A DNA stretch of 64,000 nt from Comamonas sp. lk (GTDB taxonomy: Bacteria; Pseudomonadota; Gammaproteobacteria; Burkholderiales; Burkholderiaceae_C), in NCBI GenBank assembly GCA_945860595.1, contig CAMAQV010000006.1, positions 31,012 through 95,011 on the forward strand. The letters run 5' to 3'. The notes under the pieces are model-generated. The model was not told where the DNA came from and made no database searches. It saw nothing but the letters and a program-made list of their open reading frames with translations. The position numbers and the translations under genes are program-made. This document shows, piece after piece, positions 1 to 11,435 of the stretch. Within the stretch, counting starts at the first letter, position 1, and each line of letters opens with the position of its first letter.

Positions 1-421
1 AAATGTACTGGGCGGTCACCTCACGCCCAGGGATCACTATTTCGGTCACCTCAAAGCCACGGAATTGTTTATCCAACTCGCGGAATTTACGCTCGCGCCG
101 CGCGTCGTCCCAAAAGCCGGGGGTGGCCACGTCCACCAGTCCGTATTTGTCGTTGATCGGCACGCCGTAGGGCCCCTCGGGCGGCAATGCGTACACGATG
201 AAAGGCTTGCGCGCGGCACGCAGCATGTCCGGGTTCACGTCCACATAGGGGCACAGCGCATCCCAACGCGAGGTGAAATAGCGGGTCTCTTCATGAAAGC
301 TCTCGACGCACAAATTGTCCATCGTCCAACTTTGGTAGCCCAACTCCTGGGTCACCGGTTCCGCAGCAGTGTCGGCCACAACTTCGGCCAGCTCAGCCCA
401 TGCAGAAGAAAAACTGTTCAT
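1..421 (-). CDS. Hypothetical protein, C-terminus beyond the window
   Basis: An open frame of about 140 codons runs from an ATG at 421 to the left edge without a stop. It begins MNSFSSAWAELAEVV and contains a Trp/Tyr-rich stretch (YQSWTMDNL) and the phrase EGPYGVPINDKYG. I do not recognise a family, and no signal peptide or membrane segment is visible. The start codon overlaps the stop of the upstream YkgJ-like gene (ATGA), so the two are probably co-transcribed and translationally coupled. The coupling and the biased codon use are the main reasons to call it a gene. Confidence 0.6.
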   Translation of the reverse strand, partial: MNSFSSAWAELAEVVADTAAEPVTQELGYQSWTMDNLCVESFHEETRYFTSRWDALCPYVDVNPDMLRAARKPFIVYALPPEGPYGVPINDKYGLVDVATPGFWDDARRERKFRELDKQFRGFEVTEIVIPGREVTAQYI

Positions 422-873
422 GGCGTACCTTCCTTTGGAATAGAGACGGTTGCGAGGGGTTGTAAATCAAAGTAATCGCTGTCCACAGCAAAGTTGCTGC
501 GCAAAAAAGCCGGATCGGTTTTTTCGTGCTGGCGCACCGCTTTGGTAATCCGGGTCAGGTGCGCTACGGCTTCGCTGCGCGGTTGCGTCAACTGGCGCTG
601 GTACTCGGGCATCAAGGGGCAGTCCTGGTCAAACAAAAACTGTCGCGTGCCCGGGTTGTACGACAAGGGATAGATCTCACAGCTCAAGGGCTTGGCGCTG
701 CCCAATGTGCAACCCTTATCGCCGAGCAGCTCGCAGCGGGTTTCGATACAAATCGTGCCGTGGACCTTGCGTTCCCGCGCAGTCAGCGTGACTTCCAGAG
801 AAGGGTAACCAGGATCGATATTGCAGCAGCGCTGGCACTGCGCGCAATGATCAAACAGCATCCGCTGCACCAC
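418..873 (-). CDS. YkgJ-family cysteine-cluster protein
   Basis: A 151-residue soluble protein with an N-terminal CAQCQRCC cluster at about residues 11-18, followed by further Cys residues (ETRCELLGDKGC, LSCEIYP, DQDCP). This spacing is typical of the YkgJ/CxxCxxCC family, thought to bind zinc or an Fe-S cluster; its biochemical role is unknown. It starts at ATG 873 and ends in a 4-base overlap with the next gene, which is cut by the window edge. The 350 bases upstream hold no gene, so its promoter probably lies there, divergent from the ABC permease gene at 1225. Confidence 0.8.
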   Translation of the reverse strand: MVQRMLFDHCAQCQRCCNIDPGYPSLEVTLTARERKVHGTICIETRCELLGDKGCTLGSAKPLSCEIYPLSYNPGTRQFLFDQDCPLMPEYQRQLTQPRSEAVAHLTRITKAVRQHEKTDPAFLRSNFAVDSDYFDLQPLATVSIPKEGTP

Positions 874-1224
874 CGGTTTGTGAAGACCCCACGATCGATA
901 GAGCGGCGCGGTCGGCGCTTACTGCCCCGGGCTGTCTTCCAACGACTTCTAAGCTCATCAGATGCATAGCTTGATTTCTTGTTGTATGCCACCGCTCCTG
1001 CTGCGATGGCTTCGGGTGCGTACTCTAGCAGAGTCGCTAATTGTTAACACAGGTTTTTTTCAAAAAAATGCCATAGGAAAACCCGCTTCAGTTTCCGCAT
1101 GCGCAAACATCCAGACAAGCCACCAGCGACAGATACCTTCCATGCATGGGATGGGCACGGCCCGGCGGCTATTCAGGTTTGGTTCGGTACCCGATACTCG
1201 AGGTCTTCGTGACAAGGAACACCC
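874..1224. other. Intergenic region between divergent genes
   Basis: About 350 bases between the minus-strand YkgJ-like gene and the plus-strand ABC permease gene. Short open frames on both strands here show no recognisable protein and no good ribosome binding site. A more AT-rich patch near 1035-1080, including a run of T followed by a run of A, is the likeliest promoter area. No repeat or RNA structure stood out. Confidence 0.5.
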
Positions 1225-2034
1225 ATGACGCAAACGTCGCTTTTGATGCATCTTGCACGCGCCCTGCGCGCAGTGGTGGGACGGGAGCTCCACAAGTTCC
1301 TGCGCCAACCTTCCCGCCTCGCCTCATCGCTGGTGCGACCGCTTTTGTGGTTTGTGGTGTTTTCCGCAGGATTTCACAATGTCTTCGGTGTAGCCATCAT
1401 CGCACCCTACGAGACATACGTAGATTACAAGGAGTACATGCTGCCCGGTCTGCTGGGCATGATTGCCTTGTTTAACGGTATGCAGAGCTCACTCGGCATG
1501 GTGTACGACCGCGAGATGGGCGTGATGCGCCTGCTGCTGACCGCGCCGCTGCCACGTGGCTGGCTGCTGGGCTTTAAGCTGGCCGGCAGCACCGCCTTGT
1601 CGCTGGTACAGATGCTGGTATTTTTGGCCGTGGCCTGGGCTTTTGGGGTGGATGCCACATGGGCTTGGCTGGCATCCTTGCCCGCCATGGTGCTGGTTGC
1701 CACTATGCTGGCCGCGCTGGGTCTGATGCTGTCGGTGCACATTCGCCAGCTGGAGAACTTTGCCGGGACTATGAACTTTGTAATCTTTCCGATGTTCTTC
1801 ATCAGCACGGCGCTGTACCCCCTTTGGAAGCTGCGCGAGTCGGGCGCACTGTGGTTGTACCAACTGGCGCAGGTGAACCCGTTCACAGCAGCGGTTGAGT
1901 TAATCCGCTACGCCTTGCAAAGCCAGTTCAACGCCAACGCCGCGCTGACCGTGGCAGCGACTGCCGCCATCTCGTTCGCATTGGCCTTGCGGGGCTATGA
2001 CCCCCAGCGCGGCTGGGTGCGCCAGCGGGCCTGA
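1225..2034 (+). CDS. ABC-2 type permease of a PQQ-alcohol-oxidation-associated transporter (PedC-like)
   Basis: A 269-residue inner-membrane protein of the ABC-2 superfamily with about six hydrophobic segments. The loop sequence YDREMGVMRLLLTAPLPR at about residues 93-110 is the typical ABC-2 signature. The N-terminal part (RELHKFLRQPSRL, VRPLLW, GFHNVFG) resembles the permeases encoded with PQQ-dependent alcohol dehydrogenases, such as PedC of Pseudomonas. It starts at ATG 1225. The ATPase gene follows within 35 bases, so the pair should form one transporter. The substrate is unknown. The matching beta-propeller and binding protein are not adjacent but lie at 25.8-28.0 kb. Confidence 0.8.
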   Translation: MTQTSLLMHLARALRAVVGRELHKFLRQPSRLASSLVRPLLWFVVFSAGFHNVFGVAIIAPYETYVDYKEYMLPGLLGMIALFNGMQSSLGMVYDREMGVMRLLLTAPLPRGWLLGFKLAGSTALSLVQMLVFLAVAWAFGVDATWAWLASLPAMVLVATMLAALGLMLSVHIRQLENFAGTMNFVIFPMFFISTALYPLWKLRESGALWLYQLAQVNPFTAAVELIRYALQSQFNANAALTVAATAAISFALALRGYDPQRGWVRQRA

Positions 2035-2066
2035 TCCGTGCAGACCATCTGTTAGCCTTGACGTGC

Positions 2067-2840
2067 ATGACATCCCGACCATTCCCCATAAGCACTGAAC
2101 CCGTATTGCAGGCCCGCGACTTGGGCAAGTCCTATGGCCCGCGGGTGGCCTTGCAGTCGGTCAGTTTGCATTTGCATGCCGGTGAAATGGTGGCCCTGCT
2201 GGGCCCTAACGGCGCGGGCAAGTCCACCCTGGTGCAACTGCTCAGCGGACTGTTTGTGCCGGACCAGGGCACGATCACTATCCTGGGCCACGACATGCGC
2301 ACCCAGGCCCCGCGCGCCTTAGCGGGCTTGGGCGTTGTATTCCAGCAAAGCGCCCTGGACGCCGACCTGTCCGTGCAAGCCAATTTGCTCTTTCACACCG
2401 ACCTGCACGGCATCCCGCGCAGCGTGGCGCTGCAACGCATTAGCCAAGGCTTGCAGCAGCATGGCCTGGAGACCGAGCGCAGCGCGCCGGTCAAGTCGCT
2501 GTCAGGCGGCAACCGGCGCAAAGTCGAGTTGGTGCGCGCGCTGCTGCATCAGCCCGCCTTTCTTCTGATGGACGAAGCCACGGTAGGTCTGGACCCGGCG
2601 TCACGCAAGGCCCTGGTGGACTCGGTGTACGCCCTTACCCGCAGGGGCGCGGTGGCCGCCCTATGGGCCACGCATCTGGTCGATGAAGTAGAACAAGCGG
2701 ACCGGGTCATCGTATTGAACAAAGGCGTGATCCTGTTCGAAGGAACGCCCGCCGGGCTGTCCGAACGCTGCGGCGGCATCGGCATGGAACGCGCGTTTTT
2801 GCAACTGTGCGCACAGTCAGGCGCCGGCGCACCAAGCTGA
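2067..2840 (+). CDS. ABC transporter ATP-binding protein, PQQ-alcohol-system type
   Basis: A 257-residue ATPase. It has a Walker A motif GPNGAGKST near residue 50, the signature LSGGNRRK, a Walker B ending LLMDEATVGLD, and an H-loop in WATHLVDE. The signature reads SGGNRRK rather than the usual SGGQ. The start is placed at ATG 2067; a TTG three codons earlier is possible. It forms an operon with the permease upstream, and the family is that of ATPases associated with PQQ-dependent alcohol oxidation. The gene ends just before the glycine riboswitch leader of gcvT, which is a separate transcription unit. Confidence 0.85.
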   Translation: MTSRPFPISTEPVLQARDLGKSYGPRVALQSVSLHLHAGEMVALLGPNGAGKSTLVQLLSGLFVPDQGTITILGHDMRTQAPRALAGLGVVFQQSALDADLSVQANLLFHTDLHGIPRSVALQRISQGLQQHGLETERSAPVKSLSGGNRRKVELVRALLHQPAFLLMDEATVGLDPASRKALVDSVYALTRRGAVAALWATHLVDEVEQADRVIVLNKGVILFEGTPAGLSERCGGIGMERAFLQLCAQSGAGAPS

Positions 2841-2861
2841 AGCTTGTGGCTAGAATGCGCC

Positions 2862-3023
2862 GGTCAGGAGAGAGTCGCAAGACCGCCGAAGGCTGAACGC
2901 TCAGGCAAAAGGACTGATGTTTTTATTCTGTTGGAGAGTGGCGCACCGCAGGGCGGGCGCCCACCGAAGGGGCAAACCGGCTGCAGGTGCAGCCGATGAA
3001 TCTCTCAGGTAAAGCGGACAACA
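2862..3023 (+). promoter_or_regulatory. Tandem glycine riboswitch (gcvT element)
   Basis: Two glycine-aptamer-like domains lie in tandem upstream of gcvT. The first spans about 2862-2917 (CAGGAGAGAGTC ... GCCGAAGGCTGAACGCTCAGGC ... GGACTG). The second spans about 2932-3023 (GGAGAGTGGCGCACCG ... CACCGAAGGGGCAAACCGG ... CTCTCAGGTAAAGCGGACAACAG). A short T-rich linker of roughly 13 bases joins them. The conserved GAGAG, GCCGAAGG-like and CTCTCAGG / GGAC elements match the known motif. In known cases glycine binding turns on glycine cleavage genes. Confidence 0.93.
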
Positions 3024-3031
3024 GGGTTCCC

Positions 3032-3066
3032 GGCTCCCACCTTGTGGGGGTCGAACGTTTGGAGCC
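3032..3066 (+). promoter_or_regulatory. Candidate riboswitch expression platform that hides the gcvT ribosome binding site
   Basis: GGCTCC at 3032-3037 is complementary to GGAGCC at 3061-3066, and the latter contains the likely Shine-Dalgarno GGAG six bases before the GTG start of gcvT. A competing small hairpin, CCCAC (3036-3040) with GTGGG (3044-3048), shares two bases with the first helix. The arrangement suggests control of translation initiation. No T-run follows, so it does not look like an intrinsic terminator. Confidence 0.5.
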
Positions 3067-3070
3067 CCTT

Positions 3071-4228
3071 GTGAACGACTCCCCACCCCTTGCCCCGCCG
3101 GCCGCTTCCGGCCCCACAGAAACCCTGCTACGTACTCCGCTGTACGACCTGCACCTGGAAATGGGTGCGCGGATGGTTCCCTTTGCGGGCTACAGCATGC
3201 CGGTCCAATACCCCCCGGGCCTGATGGCCGAACACCTGCACACCCGGCAGGCCGCCGGTTTGTTTGACGTGTCGCATATGGGGCAACTCAGCGTGTCGGG
3301 TGCCGATGCGGCAGCCGCGCTGGAGTCGCTCATGCCGGTGGACGTCCTCGGTCTGGCACCCGGCAGCCAGCGCTACGGCATGTTGCTGAATGAGAACGCC
3401 GGCATTCTTGACGACCTGATGTTCACCCGCCGCACCGCGGACTTTCTGGTCATCGTCAACGGCGCCTGCAAAGTGGCCGATACCGCCCACATCCAGGCGC
3501 ACATCGGCAGCCGTTGCCGGGTCACGCCGCTCGCCGATGCCGCGCTACTGGCCTTGCAGGGGCCGCTCGCCGTGAGGGCTTTGGAACGTCTGGTGCCGGG
3601 CGTGGATGCGCTAGTTTTCATGACCGGACAGACCTTTATCTGGCAGGGCCAGGACCTGTTCATCACCCGCAGCGGCTATACCGGTGAAGACGGTTTTGAA
3701 ATTTCGATATCCGCCCAGGCTGCGATGGCCTTTGCACGCGCGCTTTTGCGGGAACCCGAAGTTAAGCCGGTTGGCTTGGGCGCGCGCAATTCGCTGCGCC
3801 TGGAAGCCGGCTTGTGCCTGTACGGCAATGACATCGACAGCAGCACCACGCCCGCTGAAGCCAAGCTGCTGTGGGCAGTTCAAAAGGTGCGGCGCAGCGG
3901 CGGCGCGCGTGCCGGTGGTTTCATCGGGGCGCAGCAACTGCTGGTCCAGATCGATGGCGGCTGCAGCCGCGTGCGCGTGGGCTTGCGGGCGCTGGAGCGC
4001 GTGCCGGTGCGTGACCATACGGCTTTGCATCTGCAGGGTGGCGCAGCGGTGGGCGAAGTCACCAGCGGGCTGCTCGGACCCAGCGCCGACGCGCCGATCG
4101 CCATGGCCTACGTGGCAGCAGCACACAGCGCGCTTGGCACCCGTCTGGACGCGCTGGTGCGTGGGAAAGCAGTCCCCATGGAGGTCTGCCCCATGCCCTT
4201 CGTTCCGCACCGATACCACCGCGGCTGA
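3071..4228 (+). CDS. gcvT: Aminomethyltransferase, glycine cleavage T protein
   Basis: A cytoplasmic protein of 385 residues that transfers the aminomethyl group from lipoylated GcvH to tetrahydrofolate, giving methylene-THF and ammonia. T-protein sequences are clear: [27 protein letters not shown] near the start, FDVSHMGQ, and [12 protein letters not shown] chose GTG 3071 because GGAG sits six bases upstream and the protein homology begins just after; the frame is open further upstream, but that part is riboswitch. It is the first gene of gcvTHP-fau. Expression is expected to respond to glycine through the leader. Confidence 0.93.
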   Translation: MNDSPPLAPPAASGPTETLLRTPLYDLHLEMGARMVPFAGYSMPVQYPPGLMAEHLHTRQAAGLFDVSHMGQLSVSGADAAAALESLMPVDVLGLAPGSQRYGMLLNENAGILDDLMFTRRTADFLVIVNGACKVADTAHIQAHIGSRCRVTPLADAALLALQGPLAVRALERLVPGVDALVFMTGQTFIWQGQDLFITRSGYTGEDGFEISISAQAAMAFARALLREPEVKPVGLGARNSLRLEAGLCLYGNDIDSSTTPAEAKLLWAVQKVRRSGGARAGGFIGAQQLLVQIDGGCSRVRVGLRALERVPVRDHTALHLQGGAAVGEVTSGLLGPSADAPIAMAYVAAAHSALGTRLDALVRGKAVPMEVCPMPFVPHRYHRG

Positions 4229-4274
4229 GTTTCCCCTTTTTTCTTGTCCCTTAACGCCACCCAAAAGGATTTTT

Positions 4275-4640
4275 ATGAGCCTGAAATACACCGTTGAACA
4301 TGAATGGGTCGCTGCCGACCACGCGATTGCCACTGTCGGTATTACCCACCACGCGCAGGACGCGCTGGGCGATGTGGTCTTTGTCGAACTGCCCGAGGTG
4401 GGCAAGAGCTTTGCCCAGGGCGAGGTCACCGGCGTAGTCGAGTCGGTCAAAGCCGCAGCCGATGTGTACATGCCGGTGTCCGGCGAGATCGTGGAAGTCA
4501 ATGAGGCGCTGCGCGAGGAGCCGGCGCTGGCCAATACCGACCCGATGGGCGCAGGCTGGTTCTTCAAAGTACGCCTGCGCAACAGCGCCGAGCTCGACGC
4601 GCTCATGGACGAGGCAGCCTACAAAGCCTTGACCCAGTAG
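4275..4640 (+). CDS. gcvH: Glycine cleavage system H protein
   Basis: A 121-residue lipoyl carrier of the glycine cleavage complex. The lipoylation site is Lys59 in [10 protein letters not shown], preceded by the usual [12 protein letters not shown] stretch. It shuttles the aminomethyl group between GcvP and GcvT. Start at ATG 4275 after an AAAGGA ribosome binding site; it follows gcvT by 46 bases. The enzymes that make its lipoyl group, LipB and LipA, are encoded at 32.4-34.1 kb in this window. Confidence 0.96.
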   Translation: MSLKYTVEHEWVAADHAIATVGITHHAQDALGDVVFVELPEVGKSFAQGEVTGVVESVKAAADVYMPVSGEIVEVNEALREEPALANTDPMGAGWFFKVRLRNSAELDALMDEAAYKALTQ

Positions 4641-4693
4641 CGCGCCCGGGCGGTCCCGCGCGCTTTTGCACCTTCCCCGAACAAGGACACACC

Positions 4694-7603
<2,910 letters not shown>

Positions 7604-7615
7604 CCCGCGGCTGCC

Positions 7616-8290
7616 GTGGCGCTCAGTCCCGAACTGGCAGCCTGGCGTAGTGTGCAGCGCCACAGCCTGCTGCGCGCCCGCCAGGCGGTCCCCGCCGCCG
7701 CACACGCGGCGTGGAGCGCGTCCATTAACGCGTGGCTCAACGCCGGGCTGGGTCACCTGGGCCGCGATTGGGTGCTGGGCTTGTGCTGGCCCTTCAGAGC
7801 TGAATTTGACGCCCGCCACTTTGCCGCCCGCTTGCGCCGATTCGGCGTGCAATCCGCGCTGCCGGTGGTGCGCGGTGCCGGCCTGGGGCTCGCGTTCCGG
7901 GCCTGGTCGCCAGGCACTGCCATGGAGCGCGGCGCCTATGGAATCCCCTATCCGCGCGACAGCGCCGTGCTGCGACCGGATCTGCTGCTGATGCCGCCGG
8001 TAGGCATTGACGCGCAGGGCTTTCGCCTGGGCTATGGTGGGGGCTACTTTGACCGCACGCTGGCCGCGCAGCACCCGCGCGCCCTATGCGTTGCCGTGGG
8101 CTTTGAGATTAGTCGCATCCCCAGCATCCAGCCGCAGGCGCACGACATCGGGATGGACGCGCTGGTGACCGAGCGCGGTCTGCAGGTTAAGGGCAGCAGC
8201 GGGCTGGAGGCGGTGGACGCAGCGCAGTTCCGGCAGCGCTTGACAGAGCTTGGCGCGCAACGCGCTTACCGGGCTCAGGGCGCAAGGTAG
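7616..8290 (+). CDS. 5-formyltetrahydrofolate cyclo-ligase, gcv-operon copy
   Basis: A 224-residue protein of the cyclo-ligase family, which converts 5-formyl-THF to methenyl-THF with ATP. The family signature GFRLGYGGGYFDRTL is at about residues 136-150, and a basic region near the N-terminus (LLRARQAV) matches the family start. It begins with GTG 7616, 12 bases after gcvP, and looks like the last gene of the glycine-induced operon. 5-Formyl-THF forms as a side product of serine hydroxymethyltransferase and inhibits folate enzymes, which fits this position. A second copy lies at 53006-53662. The 3' end overlaps the convergent GFA gene by 16 bases. Confidence 0.88.
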   Translation: MALSPELAAWRSVQRHSLLRARQAVPAAAHAAWSASINAWLNAGLGHLGRDWVLGLCWPFRAEFDARHFAARLRRFGVQSALPVVRGAGLGLAFRAWSPGTAMERGAYGIPYPRDSAVLRPDLLLMPPVGIDAQGFRLGYGGGYFDRTLAAQHPRALCVAVGFEISRIPSIQPQAHDIGMDALVTERGLQVKGSSGLEAVDAAQFRQRLTELGAQRAYRAQGAR

Positions 8291-8709
8291 GCCTGCTGGA
8301 AGGTCGGCACACCCTCTGGGATTTGGACCCAGGGCAGTTTGGACTGCGCCCACACGTGGCGGTCCACCGTGAACCAGTCCTGTTCGTCCAGCGTGCCTAC
8401 GGCCACTGCGCGCACGCCGGGTCGAAACTCGGCGCTATGGCCCAGCGTGGTGCCGCAGCGTGAGCAAAAATTCATACGCAACCAGCGTCCGCTGGCGTCT
8501 GAAATATGTTCGTGCGTGGCCACCTCACCCTGCACAAACTCCACAGCCTCATGCGGAAAAAATGCCACCATGGCAAACGCGCTGGCCAGGCGGCGCCGGC
8601 AAAAGGTGCAATGGCAGACCACGGTCAGCGCGGGCTTGCCCTGCACGCGGTACCGTACCGCGCCGCATACGCATCCACCCTCATGGATGGGAGGGGAAGT
8701 TGGGGTCAT
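8275..8709 (-). CDS. GFA-domain (CENP-V/GFA) zinc-binding protein
   Basis: A 144-residue protein with the GFA zinc fold. Cys ligands appear in order: GGCVCGAVRY at about 12-21, CHCTFCRRR at about 32-40, and NFCSRCGTTLG at about 80-90. The family includes an enzyme reported to speed up S-hydroxymethylglutathione formation from formaldehyde and glutathione, but most members have unknown functions. The location between glycine cleavage and an SRPBCC gene gives no firm clue. It starts at ATG 8709, six bases after the SRPBCC gene, so the two are co-transcribed. Confidence 0.85.
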   Translation of the reverse strand: MTPTSPPIHEGGCVCGAVRYRVQGKPALTVVCHCTFCRRRLASAFAMVAFFPHEAVEFVQGEVATHEHISDASGRWLRMNFCSRCGTTLGHSAEFRPGVRAVAVGTLDEQDWFTVDRHVWAQSKLPWVQIPEGVPTFQQAYLAP

Positions 8710-8715
8710 GGCGGA

Positions 8716-9132
8716 CTAATGCGCATTGTGGCGCGCCACAACATGGCGGGCGAAGTTATCCAAGATAGACTGCCAGCCCTGGCGCTGGGCCTCTTCGGGG
8801 TGCTCGGATTCCGGGACGAAACTAATCGTCACCAGCACACCGCCTGCCGTCGAGACCAACTCAACATCTGCGCTGCGGTCACCAAAGGTATAGGCCAGTC
8901 TGTGGGGCGAGTCGACCACGGTGTACACACCCGCGAAGTCAAAGCCGAAGGAACCATCCCTGGCCTCCATACGCGATGAAAACGTGCCACCTACCCGCAG
9001 ATCAACAGTGGCGGAGGTCGTGTGCCAGTCGGCGGATGCGGCGTTCCAGAGCTTAATGTCCTCAGGCGAGGTGTAGGCACGCCAGACTTTGTCGATGGGC
9101 GCTGCGACCAGCGTAGAAACCGTGATTCTCAT
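8716..9132 (-). CDS. SRPBCC (AHSA1-like) domain protein
   Basis: A 138-residue protein with the START-like AHSA1 pattern: an N-terminal strand followed by PIDKVWRAYTSPEDIKLWN, then GGTFSSRMEARDGSFGFDFAGVY, and a C-terminal helix with GWQSILDNFARHV. Such proteins bind hydrophobic ligands or act as stress-related domains; no catalytic role can be assigned. It starts at ATG 9132 and is first in a two-gene unit with the GFA protein. Confidence 0.85.
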   Translation of the reverse strand: MRITVSTLVAAPIDKVWRAYTSPEDIKLWNAASADWHTTSATVDLRVGGTFSSRMEARDGSFGFDFAGVYTVVDSPHRLAYTFGDRSADVELVSTAGGVLVTISFVPESEHPEEAQRQGWQSILDNFARHVVARHNAH

Positions 9133-9198
9133 GGGTGCTCCTGGTGGGGCTAGCGATCGATGATGGCACTGCCATCATAGGCCGGCGGCCGCAGATGC

Positions 9199-10059
9199 CT
9201 ACAGCCAGCGCTTGCGACGCCGGTAAGACTTCATCCCGCGAAAGCTCTTGCGCCCTTCCTTGGCCAGACCCAGATAGAACTCCTTGACGTCGGCGTTTTC
9301 GGATAGCTCCTTGGCAGTGCCATCCATCATGATCCGCCCGCTCTCCAGGATGTAGCCATAGTCGGCATATTTGAGCGCCACATTGGTGTTCTGCTCGGCC
9401 AGCAGGATGCTGACCCCTTCCTTTTGGTTGAGTTCGCGCACGATCTCAAAAATCTCGGCCACGATTTGCGGCGCCAGGCCCATAGACGGTTCGTCCAGCA
9501 ACAACATGCTGGGCTTGGCCATCATCGCGCGGCCAATCGCCACCATCTGCTGCTCGCCGCCGGAGGTGTAACCGGCCAGGCTGGTGCGGCGCGTTTTCAA
9601 GCGGGGGAAATAGGCGTAAATTTTCTCCAGCTCGTCACGCACCTGCGCCCGGTTGATGGGACGCGCATAGGCGCCTGTGATCAGGTTGTCTTCGACGCTC
9701 AGATGTCCAAAGCAATGTCTGCCTTCCATCACCTGCACCATGCCCATACCGACCATCTCGCCCGGGGCCAGCGCCTCGGTGCGCTGGCCGCGAAACTCGA
9801 TCGAACCCTTGGTCACCTCACCCCGCTCCGAGGCCAGCAGCGTCGAGACCGACTTCAAGGTCGTACTCTTGCCCGCGCCGTTGGCACCGAGCAGAGCGAC
9901 GATCTTGCCCTGCGGCACCTCAAAGGAGACACCACGCAGCACCAAGATCACGTGGTCGTAGATGACCTCGATGTTCTTGACCGCCAAGATAGGCTGCGCC
10001 GCTGCCTGGGACACTGCGGCGCTGCCCGTCAGGGAAGCAGAGGCGGTAGCGGTGTTCAC
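9199..10059 (-). CDS. Branched-chain-amino-acid-type ABC transporter ATPase, LivF-like
   Basis: A 286-residue ATPase with Walker A GANGAGKST, a signature reading TSGGEQQM (S-G-G-E-Q), and Walker B LLLDEPSMGLAP, the pattern typical of LivF. The first 25 residues are a low-complexity Ala/Ser/Thr stretch, and the C-terminus is basic (KSYRRRKRW). A GTG at 10059 overlaps the stop of the binding-protein gene (GTGA), and I take that as the start; a GTG two codons earlier is also possible. It is the last gene of the ligase-LivG-LivH-LivM-binding protein-LivF operon. Confidence 0.88.
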   Translation of the reverse strand: MNTATASASLTGSAAVSQAAAQPILAVKNIEVIYDHVILVLRGVSFEVPQGKIVALLGANGAGKSTTLKSVSTLLASERGEVTKGSIEFRGQRTEALAPGEMVGMGMVQVMEGRHCFGHLSVEDNLITGAYARPINRAQVRDELEKIYAYFPRLKTRRTSLAGYTSGGEQQMVAIGRAMMAKPSMLLLDEPSMGLAPQIVAEIFEIVRELNQKEGVSILLAEQNTNVALKYADYGYILESGRIMMDGTAKELSENADVKEFYLGLAKEGRKSFRGMKSYRRRKRWL

Positions 10060-11402
10060 GAGCACTTTTTCGGCGTGATCTTGTTCTCGACGGCGTATTT
10101 CGCTGCCGATTCTTCGATGAGCGTGCGGATGAAAGCCGGATCAGGTGCCGGGGTCCACGAACTGACCATCACGAACTTGGTACCGTCCCACTGCATCACG
10201 CGGAAACGTTCGGAACCGTCATGCTTGGAGCAGGACATTTTGAATGGCGCAGACATGCCCTGGATACCGATCTCTTTGAGCTTGGCCTCCGAAATGTCCA
10301 GTGCTTCGTAGCCGTCGCGGAACTCAGGCCCGGTGACGGTTTTGCCATTCTTTTTGTGGATGCGCTGCGCGTTCTTCAAGGCTTCCACCCACATCGTTGC
10401 AGCGCCCACGCCACGGTTGTAATACACCGATCCGATGCGCTCGGGGTCTTTCAGGTTACCCTTGCCAGCTCCGTACACCACTTTCTCGATGTCCTGAATT
10501 AGCGGGAACTTGCCTGGAACCGCATTGGCGGTCACATAGGTGCCCTTAGCGGCGTCACCTGCGGGAACCATGTCCTCTTCAGCGCCGCCAAAGGAGACAT
10601 AAATCATGCGATTACGCGGAAAACCGACACGGGCTGCGTTGGTGATCGCGGTGGAATTCATACCCGAACCCGCGCCCCAGAAGGTCACCCAGTCCGCTTT
10701 CTCGCGCCGGATTTGCAGCCACTGCGACTGCTGCTCCAAGCCCGGTGGGGGCACGGGGATCTCCAACAGACGCACACCCCACTGCTTGGCGACCTCCCGC
10801 ATCGCCGGCAAAGGCTCGCGTCCGAAGGCGCTGTCGATGTGCAGATGCACTACGGTCTTGCCCTTCATCTTGTCGATGCCACCTTCTTGCTGTGCCATAA
10901 AGGACATTTGCACCGCAACCTGGCCCCAGTAGTGACCGGCGGCATTGAAGACCCAGGGCCAGACGGTGCCGTCGGCTCCATCGGTGCGGCCGTACCCGTA
11001 CTGGGCAAGCACCACGTTATCCGGCTCCATGCGGTTGATCACCGCATAAGCGCCCGGCGTTCCCAAGGTATCAAACACAACCATGCGCTGATTACCTTTG
11101 GTCAGCAGACGCTGGTAGCACTCCACGGTGCGCGACGCGTTGTACTCGGTCTCGCACTCCTCATAGGTCAGCTTGACGCCATTGACGCCGCCAAACTTCA
11201 TATTCACATAGTTCAGATAATCGATGATGCCGCCGTAGTAGCCGGTACCCATGGCGGAGTATGGACCGACCCGGCTGCTTGGAATGCCGAAATACTGTTC
11301 CTGGCCCTGGGCCATCACGGCCGTAGGAGTGGCGGCTGCAAAAGCCAATCCTGCCGCGAGCAAGCCGCGCAGGATCACGCTACGAATCGAGTGGTATCTC
11401 AT
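10056..11402 (-). CDS. Periplasmic substrate-binding protein of the Liv-type ABC importer
   Basis: A 448-residue secreted protein with a cleavable signal peptide (about residues 1-31, ending VMAQG). The mature part follows the Leu/Ile/Val-binding (peripheral-binding type 1) fold, with GIPSSRVGPYSAMG near the start and a Tyr- and Gly-rich ligand region. It is longer than classical LivJ (about 370 residues), like the versions encoded with acyl-CoA ligases, which are thought to bind aromatic or other carboxylic acids. It lies between LivM and LivF. The ligand cannot be inferred from the sequence. Confidence 0.87.
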   Translation of the reverse strand: MRYHSIRSVILRGLLAAGLAFAAATPTAVMAQGQEQYFGIPSSRVGPYSAMGTGYYGGIIDYLNYVNMKFGGVNGVKLTYEECETEYNASRTVECYQRLLTKGNQRMVVFDTLGTPGAYAVINRMEPDNVVLAQYGYGRTDGADGTVWPWVFNAAGHYWGQVAVQMSFMAQQEGGIDKMKGKTVVHLHIDSAFGREPLPAMREVAKQWGVRLLEIPVPPPGLEQQSQWLQIRREKADWVTFWGAGSGMNSTAITNAARVGFPRNRMIYVSFGGAEEDMVPAGDAAKGTYVTANAVPGKFPLIQDIEKVVYGAGKGNLKDPERIGSVYYNRGVGAATMWVEALKNAQRIHKKNGKTVTGPEFRDGYEALDISEAKLKEIGIQGMSAPFKMSCSKHDGSERFRVMQWDGTKFVMVSSWTPAPDPAFIRTLIEESAAKYAVENKITPKKCS

Positions 11403-11435
11403 GTCGATGTCTCCTAGTAGTTTGTGGTGGGATGC

